This document shows, piece after piece, positions 59,250-64,000 of a stretch of DNA of 64,000 nt. The stretch is from NCBI GenBank assembly GCA_019636095.1, contig JAHBYF010000007.1, positions 124,001 through 188,000 of the forward strand, written 5' to 3'. The stretch is from Hyphomonadaceae bacterium. Lineage in GTDB: Bacteria > Pseudomonadota > Alphaproteobacteria > Caulobacterales > Aquidulcibacteraceae. Made by a program: the position numbers and the translations under genes. The first letter of the stretch is position 1. The number at the start of each line of letters is the position of its first letter. A model generated the notes under the pieces. The model was given only the letters and a program-made list of their open reading frames with translations, had not been told where the DNA came from and searched no databases.

Positions 59250-60166
59250 CCGGGCGTCCACAGCACATCGTTGATGTGCCGCGCCCCCGTCGCCAGAATC
59301 ACGAGGCGATCAAATCCCATCGCGACGCCGCTTGATGACGGCATGTGCGCCAGCGCCGCTAAGAACTCTTCATCGATCGGCCAGCGCGTCCCGTAGCGCC
59401 TTGCCTTTTCATCCATCGCCGCAACCAACCGAGCGCGCTGTTCCACTGGGTCCGTCAGCTCGCCAAACCCGTTCGCCAGCTCAACGCCGCATGCATAAAG
59501 CTCAAACCGCTCTGCCACGCTCGCGTCATGTGAGCACCGTCGCGCCAGCGCAGCCTCGCTGATCGGATATTCCGTCAGCAACGTCATCGCGCCATCGCCA
59601 AGCTGCGGCTCAACGTGCTGCACCAAAGCCGCCGAGAACGCATCGCCATCCGCCGGCATTGGAACGGGGCAGAGCTGCGCAAATGCGTCATGCACTGTGA
59701 TCCGCTCCGCTGCCGTGAATGGATCGCAGCTCCGCTCGCGCCATTGCAGCATCGCCGCGTTGACCGCCCGCGACGCCACGCGCACGATCTCGATGCAATC
59801 GTCCATGATCTCTTCGTACGGCGCATTGGCGCGGTACCATTCGATCATCGTGAACTCAGGCGCATGCAGCGGCCCGCTCTCGCCACGCCGCCAGGTCTTG
59901 CTGAGGAAGAAGAGCTTCCGCTCGCCCGCCGCCAGCAGCTTCTTCATCGCGAACTCGGGGCTCGTGTGCAGGTATCGTTCGCCGACCTCGAACGCATCGA
60001 TGTGCGTCTCCGCCCCCGGCGAAACCGCCAGCATCGTCGGCTCGGCCTCGGTGAACCCCTGCGCCCAGAACCATTCGCGCACCGCGCGTGCGATCGCCGC
60101 CCGCGCCGCCAAAAACGGTCGCCGGTCCGCGTGCCGGGCCTTATCCCACCACGGGGAGGGCGTCAT
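59246..60166 (-). CDS. epmA: EF-P (R)-beta-lysine ligase EpmA (GenX/PoxA)
   Basis: The 306-residue protein resembles a class II lysyl-tRNA synthetase core without the anticodon-binding domain. It has the motif 2 region KLFFLSKTWRRGESGPLHAPEFTMIEWYRA, ELANGFGELTDPVEQRAR near 235 and motif 3 GVAMGFDRLVILATG near the end. EpmA attaches beta-lysine to a conserved Lys of EF-P. It is the first gene of the epmA-GNAT-epmB unit, divergent from efp across 123 bases. Confidence 0.94.
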   Translation of the reverse strand: MTPSPWWDKARHADRRPFLAARAAIARAVREWFWAQGFTEAEPTMLAVSPGAETHIDAFEVGERYLHTSPEFAMKKLLAAGERKLFFLSKTWRRGESGPLHAPEFTMIEWYRANAPYEEIMDDCIEIVRVASRAVNAAMLQWRERSCDPFTAAERITVHDAFAQLCPVPMPADGDAFSAALVQHVEPQLGDGAMTLLTEYPISEAALARRCSHDASVAERFELYACGVELANGFGELTDPVEQRARLVAAMDEKARRYGTRWPIDEEFLAALAHMPSSSGVAMGFDRLVILATGARHINDVLWTPG

Positions 60167-60289
60167 GACGCTGCTCCTATGCCGTTACGCAGCTTGGCCG
60201 CAGCGGCAAATCTGGCTAGAGAAGCCCCCAATTCCGGTCCTTTCGGGTAATTCAGGACCGCCGGCAGCCCGGCGGCAAGTGAGGTTTTC

Positions 60290-60865
60290 GTGGTCAAAGT
60301 CATCGCCAGCGACGTCCGCAAAGGCAACGTTCTCGAGCACGAAGATGGCCAACTTTATGTGGTCCTGAGCCACGAGACCTTCCGGCCAGGCAAGGGCACG
60401 CCGACGACGACTATCATCATGCGCCGCATCACCGATGGCGTGAAGACAACTGCCGTGCACAAGACTACCGACGGCCTGGAGAAGGCCTTCGTCGAGCAGG
60501 TCAAGCACAGCTACCTCTATGACGACGGAGACGCTGGCCTCGTCTTCATGAACCCGACCACCTACGATCAGGTCCATCTTTCGCGTGACATGGTCGGCGA
60601 CAGCGTCGCCTACTTGCAGCCGGAGATGATCGTCGACCTTACCATGTATGAAGGCCAAGCGCTTTCGATCGAATTGCCGCCGCGCGTGACGGCGACGATC
60701 GAAACCACCGAGCCGGTCGTGAAGGGGCAAACAGCTTCGTCGTCCTACAAGCCCGCCATGCTCGACATCGGCGTCCGCACAATGGTGCCGCCGCACATTG
60801 AAGCCGGCACCCGCGTCGTCGTGTCGACCGAAGATGGCTCTTACGTCGAGCGCGCGAAGGACTAA
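60290..60865 (+). CDS. efp: Elongation factor P
   Basis: The 191-residue protein starts with GTG. It has the N-terminal KOW-like domain with the modification loop RPGKGT (Lys35), followed by two OB domains ([21 protein letters not shown], then [17 protein letters not shown] and the signature with [18 protein letters not shown]). EF-P rescues ribosomes stalled at polyproline. Because epmA and epmB lie beside it, Lys35 is probably beta-lysylated. Its stop overlaps the beta-lactamase start by one base (TAATG). Confidence 0.96.
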   Translation: MVKVIASDVRKGNVLEHEDGQLYVVLSHETFRPGKGTPTTTIIMRRITDGVKTTAVHKTTDGLEKAFVEQVKHSYLYDDGDAGLVFMNPTTYDQVHLSRDMVGDSVAYLQPEMIVDLTMYEGQALSIELPPRVTATIETTEPVVKGQTASSSYKPAMLDIGVRTMVPPHIEAGTRVVVSTEDGSYVERAKD

Positions 60866-61749
60866 TGCTGACGCGCCGCGATACGCTGCTAGGCGCCGCC
60901 GCGCTTGGCGCGTGCGCGCCTCTGGAACAGCGTTCCACATACACGCCACCGCCAAACGATCCGCGCTTTGCCGCGATCGAAGAGCGGATTGGCGGCCGCG
61001 TCGGCGTCGCCGCCTGGAACACCGGCACGGGCGATTGGATCGGGCGTCGTATCCAAGAGCGTTTCGCGATGTGCTCCACGTTCAAATGGATGCTCGCCGC
61101 GCAGATGCTCTTCTTCGACATGCATATGCCGGATCATCTACTCCAGCGCATTCCGTTCACCGAAAGCGATCTATTGGACTACGCGCCAGTCGCGCGCGAA
61201 CATCTTTCGCGCGGATGGATAAGCGTCGCTGAGGCGGCTGAAGGCACCGTGGTGATGAGCGACAACACTTGCGCCAATCTCTTGCTGAGGGTGGGAGACG
61301 GCCCACAGGGGCTCACCCACTTTCTTCAAGTCTACGGCGATGGGATCACTCGACTCGATCGCACCGAGCCGACGCTGAACGAGAACCTCCCGAACGATCC
61401 GCGCGACACCACCACGCCCGACGCGATGGCTCGCACGATGCAGCGTTTTCTGCTGACCGATGAGGTGCTCAACGGGACATCACGCAACCGGCTGACGGGC
61501 TGGATGGAGCAAAGCCCAACTGGCCGCCAGCGCTTGCGCGCGGGTTTGCCGTCAACATGGCGCGTCGGCGATAAGACGGGCACCTGGAACGGCGAGCACA
61601 ATGCGACCAACGACGTCGCTATCGCGTGGCCGCCAAATGGCGCGCCGATTGTGATCGCTGCTTATCTCAGCGATAGCACCGGCAACGCCGCCGCACGCAA
61701 CGCCGCTCATGCCGAGATCGGCCGCATCATTGCAGAGGAGTGGGGTTGA
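60865..61749 (+). CDS. Class A beta-lactamase, exported lipoprotein-like
   Basis: The 294-residue protein begins with a twin-Arg-like signal and lipobox (TRRDTLLGAAALGAC). It has all class A motifs: CSTFK with the nucleophile Ser and a Cys before it, MSDNTCAN (SDN loop), the omega-loop Glu in DRTEPTLNE, and DKTGTWNG. The Cys at the position before Ser70 is also seen in carbapenemase-type enzymes, where it bonds to Cys238; here the matching Cys is not evident. It probably hydrolyses penicillins in the periplasm. It is translationally coupled to efp. Confidence 0.92.
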   Translation: MLTRRDTLLGAAALGACAPLEQRSTYTPPPNDPRFAAIEERIGGRVGVAAWNTGTGDWIGRRIQERFAMCSTFKWMLAAQMLFFDMHMPDHLLQRIPFTESDLLDYAPVAREHLSRGWISVAEAAEGTVVMSDNTCANLLLRVGDGPQGLTHFLQVYGDGITRLDRTEPTLNENLPNDPRDTTTPDAMARTMQRFLLTDEVLNGTSRNRLTGWMEQSPTGRQRLRAGLPSTWRVGDKTGTWNGEHNATNDVAIAWPPNGAPIVIAAYLSDSTGNAAARNAAHAEIGRIIAEEWG

Positions 61750-62048
61750 TGGCCTGGTTTCGCCTTTTCGCGTGCGGCGAAGATTTTCCGGTGATCATCG
61801 ACAACAATGTTGAGATCGTTGGCTTCTACACGACGCGCTACATCGAGGCCCCAACGCAAGGCGAGGCGGAGGCGTTGTGCTCTGAACTGCTGTTCGAAGA
61901 CGAAGACCTGCAGCCGCCGCCTGGAGATTGGAGCGATCTGCAATCGCGCATCGTCTTCGAAGAAGTGCAGCAAGTGCCTGAGCCTCTCGATATCGATGAC
62001 AATTTCTCTTTCTTCCCGATGAGTGAAGAGGACGAGGAGGATTATTGA
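61749..62048 (+). CDS. Small acidic hypothetical protein
   Basis: The 99-residue protein starts at an ATG that overlaps the beta-lactamase stop (TGATG), and its own stop overlaps the ArsC-family start in the same way. It begins MAWFRLFACGEDFPVIIDNN, has a central beta-helix pattern FYTTRYIEAPTQGEAEALCSEL, and ends in an acidic tail SEEDEEDY. No known motif is seen. Coupling to both neighbours indicates that it is translated. No function is proposed. Confidence 0.7.
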   Translation: MAWFRLFACGEDFPVIIDNNVEIVGFYTTRYIEAPTQGEAEALCSELLFEDEDLQPPPGDWSDLQSRIVFEEVQQVPEPLDIDDNFSFFPMSEEDEEDY

Positions 62049-62401
62049 TGGCGAAGAAGGCCACCATCTATCACAATCCGAAATGTTCGACCTCGCGCCA
62101 GGTGCTCGAAATGGTCGAGGCTGCGGGCTACGCGCCGGTTGTTATCGAGTACATGAAGGCCGGCTGGACCAAGAAGCAGCTCAAAGAACTCTTCGCCGCC
62201 GCCAATCTCACGCCGCGTCAAGCGTTGCGCACCAAAGCGGCGGAAGCCGAAGAACTCGGTCTGCTCAATCCCAAGGTGACTGACGCGAAGCTTCTCGATG
62301 CGATGATCCAGCATCCGGTACTGGTCGAGCGTCCATTTGTCGTGACCGCAAAGGGCGCACGCCTCGCGCGCCCGAAGGAAAGCGTCCGCGAAATTCTCTA
62401 G
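62048..62401 (+). CDS. arsC: ArsC-family reductase
   Basis: The 117-residue protein has the thioredoxin-fold ArsC/Spx layout. The catalytic Cys is in YHNPKCSTSRQVLEMV near residue 13, the middle is YAPVVIEYMKAGWTKKQLKELF, and the end VLVERPFVVTAKGARLARPKESVREIL includes the cis-Pro and Arg region. ArsC uses glutaredoxin to reduce arsenate to arsenite. No arsenite pump is beside it, so a YffB/Spx-like role is also possible. Its stop overlaps the convergent M61 peptidase stop. Confidence 0.88.
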   Translation: MAKKATIYHNPKCSTSRQVLEMVEAAGYAPVVIEYMKAGWTKKQLKELFAAANLTPRQALRTKAAEAEELGLLNPKVTDAKLLDAMIQHPVLVERPFVVTAKGARLARPKESVREIL

Positions 62402-64000
62402 CGCGGCGCAAGGATTCGACTGAGCAGGTCTGTGTGTCCTGGGATCCGCTCCAAGTGCGGATAGCGCAGACCATCGTGATAATCGAGTTCGACCGTGCGG
62501 TAGCTGTCGCCATTGCGCACGATCATTTCAATGGGCGCTGTCGTGTGCTTCGCGGCGGTGATCGCGCGCCGCATCACGTCGGCGGAATAGTTCTCGCCAT
62601 TCACGGCCAAGATTTGTGTGCCGGTGGTGACGCCGGCGTTGAACGCTGGGCTGTCCCACTGCACCGTTGTTACGGTGTTGCCTTCGCCAAAGCCAAGCCC
62701 GATCGAATACGCGAAGTTGGCGCTCTTGCCGTAGCTTTCGGCCGCGCGCTGATAGGCGCTACGTTCTTCGGTATAGACGAGACGATAGCCGCCTCGCTCG
62801 ATGCCATCGAGCGGCGGCTGGGTATTGAACGCCTCGAATCGCTCGCGGAGAAACGTCGCCCAATCATACGGCATCACTGCGTTCAGATTTTCGACGATAT
62901 CGCCAAATTCGAATGTATTGACTTGTCGCGACCCGCTCTCCGCGGGGACGCCATAGAAACGCCGCGCGAAATCATCCAGAGATCGCCGCCCGCCGGTGCG
63001 CTGGCGGATAAGTGTGTCCGCGTCGAGCCAAATCAACAAACCCTCAGAATAGTAGTCTTCGCTGCGTGAATAGCTCACCCACGGCGTCGGCCGCCGCGCC
63101 GCTATGATTGGATCGTTGCCGGTGTCGGTGACGGAGCGCCATTCACGTCCCACACGGTACTGATACGTTGCAGCGACGCTTGCCAGATAGTCGAGCCCTT
63201 GCTGCCGGGTGAATAGACCGGAGCGGGCGGTAAGCACCTGACCCCAATATTGATCGGAACCCTCATATGCCCATAGCAACTCGCCACGCATCGGCACGTC
63301 ATAGCCGGGCGTATAGAGGTCGTTGGGCCGGCGATACTTGCCGATCCAAGAGTGCGTGTATTCGTGCGGAAGCAAATCGTGGTCATCGACCGAATTGCTC
63401 CACTCAGTGAAGTAGCCGCCGGACACCTTGTTTTCACTGGAGCGATGATGTTCCAAGCCTATGCCGCTGAGGCGATCTCCTAGCGCGAACAGCAGGTCAT
63501 AATGGTCGAAGTGACGCGCGCCGAACAGTCGATCAGCCTGCGCGATGAGATTGCGATGCAGGCGAATTTGTTCGTCCGTCGCGTCAAGCTGATCCGGTCG
63601 TTCAGCAAATATGTTGAGTGTCACGCGGGACTGGCCACTACGATCGAGTTGCTCGACGCGCGCGTAGCGGCCCGCGAACATCGGAGAGTCTACGAGCGTT
63701 TCGAGATCAGTTTCGGCGAACTCGGTCGTTTGACCCTCGGTTTGGGCCCCATCTAACGCCGAAGCGAAAGTCCATTCGGCCGGCAAAGTGACGCTCGGTC
63801 GAAACCGTATCTGCGTCGCGAAGTGACCCGCCGGATAGAGCAGCATCGCGTTCCACTGCAGGTTTAGCATGTTCGGGGTCATCACCACGCGACCCTGTGA
63901 TGTCTGCGTCGGTGATAGGAATTGGAATGTCACTTCCAACTCGCGTGCGCCCGCTGGTGGATCGACATGGAAAGCGTAGACGTTCACCGGGTCACGCCGC
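62398..64000 (-). CDS. M61-family metallopeptidase with PDZ domain (start beyond window)
   Basis: The frame is open to the right edge, so the N-terminus is missing. The visible part has the M61 beta domain (LEVTFQFLSPTQ, LNLQWNAMLLYPAG), the zinc motif HEYTH with the typical GGYFTEW and HSWIGKYRRP around it, and LLWAYEGSDQYWG with the third ligand Glu. The C-terminal 90 residues are PDZ-like (IGLGFGEGNTVTTVQWDSPAFNAGVTTGTQILAVNGENY). M61 members are aminopeptidases preferring Gly or Ala, usually exported. It is convergent with arsC. Confidence 0.92.
   Translation of the reverse strand, partial: RRDPVNVYAFHVDPPAGARELEVTFQFLSPTQTSQGRVVMTPNMLNLQWNAMLLYPAGHFATQIRFRPSVTLPAEWTFASALDGAQTEGQTTEFAETDLETLVDSPMFAGRYARVEQLDRSGQSRVTLNIFAERPDQLDATDEQIRLHRNLIAQADRLFGARHFDHYDLLFALGDRLSGIGLEHHRSSENKVSGGYFTEWSNSVDDHDLLPHEYTHSWIGKYRRPNDLYTPGYDVPMRGELLWAYEGSDQYWGQVLTARSGLFTRQQGLDYLASVAATYQYRVGREWRSVTDTGNDPIIAARRPTPWVSYSRSEDYYSEGLLIWLDADTLIRQRTGGRRSLDDFARRFYGVPAESGSRQVNTFEFGDIVENLNAVMPYDWATFLRERFEAFNTQPPLDGIERGGYRLVYTEERSAYQRAAESYGKSANFAYSIGLGFGEGNTVTTVQWDSPAFNAGVTTGTQILAVNGENYSADVMRRAITAAKHTTAPIEMIVRNGDSYRTVELDYHDGLRYPHLERIPGHTDLLSRILAPR

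Overview
The window is GC-rich DNA with dense, often overlapping operons. TonB-dependent receptors, a SelO protein, a PhoX-like Tat phosphatase and EpmA/EpmB-type EF-P modification point to an alphaproteobacterium. A Caulobacterales/Hyphomonadaceae-like host is my inference from gene style only; no rRNA or other phylogenetic marker is present.

Bases 1-8740 hold a minus-strand catabolic cluster: type B carboxylesterase, SDR dehydrogenase, SGNH lipoprotein, TonB receptor, FAD-linked 2-hydroxyacid dehydrogenase, HSL-type esterase, AraC regulator, and the first codons of a GntR regulator cut by the window edge. A 15-bp palindrome occurs twice upstream of the AraC gene and once upstream of the TonB receptor gene, so one regulator probably controls the cluster.

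Bases 8816-49821 look like a 41-kb genomic island in the 3' end of a tRNA-Arg(CCT) gene. The last 18 bases of the tRNA at 49804-49821 are repeated exactly at 8816-8833, and a tyrosine integrase with excisionase-like proteins lies beside the tRNA. The island carries three main blocks. (a) A class III aminotransferase and a divergent MocR-type regulator that has lost its PLP lysine, followed by a five-gene operon: nitrilase, TonB receptor, TPR-sulfotransferase, serine hydrolase, MFS. (b) An Rhs locus at 21.7-32.4 kb: an Ig/Gly-rich YD protein, an Rhs protein split into two separately exported halves, a metallopeptidase-like toxin tip with a lipoprotein, and displaced tips with putative immunity genes. 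A XerC/D-like recombinase and a HigBA module lie inside this array. (c) A compact mobilisation module (RHH protein, TraG/VirD4-like protein without Walker A, DUF3363 relaxase), followed by KAP NTPase and PIN-like genes that may be defence cargo. Between b and c are small hydrolase, OmpA, binding-protein and DUF2306 genes set among dispersed intergenic repeats.

From 49804 rightwards the DNA reads as core chromosome: tRNA-Arg, an RCK/RyR membrane protein, PhoX-like phosphatase, SelO, a DUF3298 lipoprotein, MFS, the EF-P module (epmB-GNAT-epmA divergent from efp), class A beta-lactamase, a small acidic protein, an ArsC-family protein, and an M61 peptidase cut by the right edge. I found no CRISPR array, rRNA or convincing intrinsic terminator.
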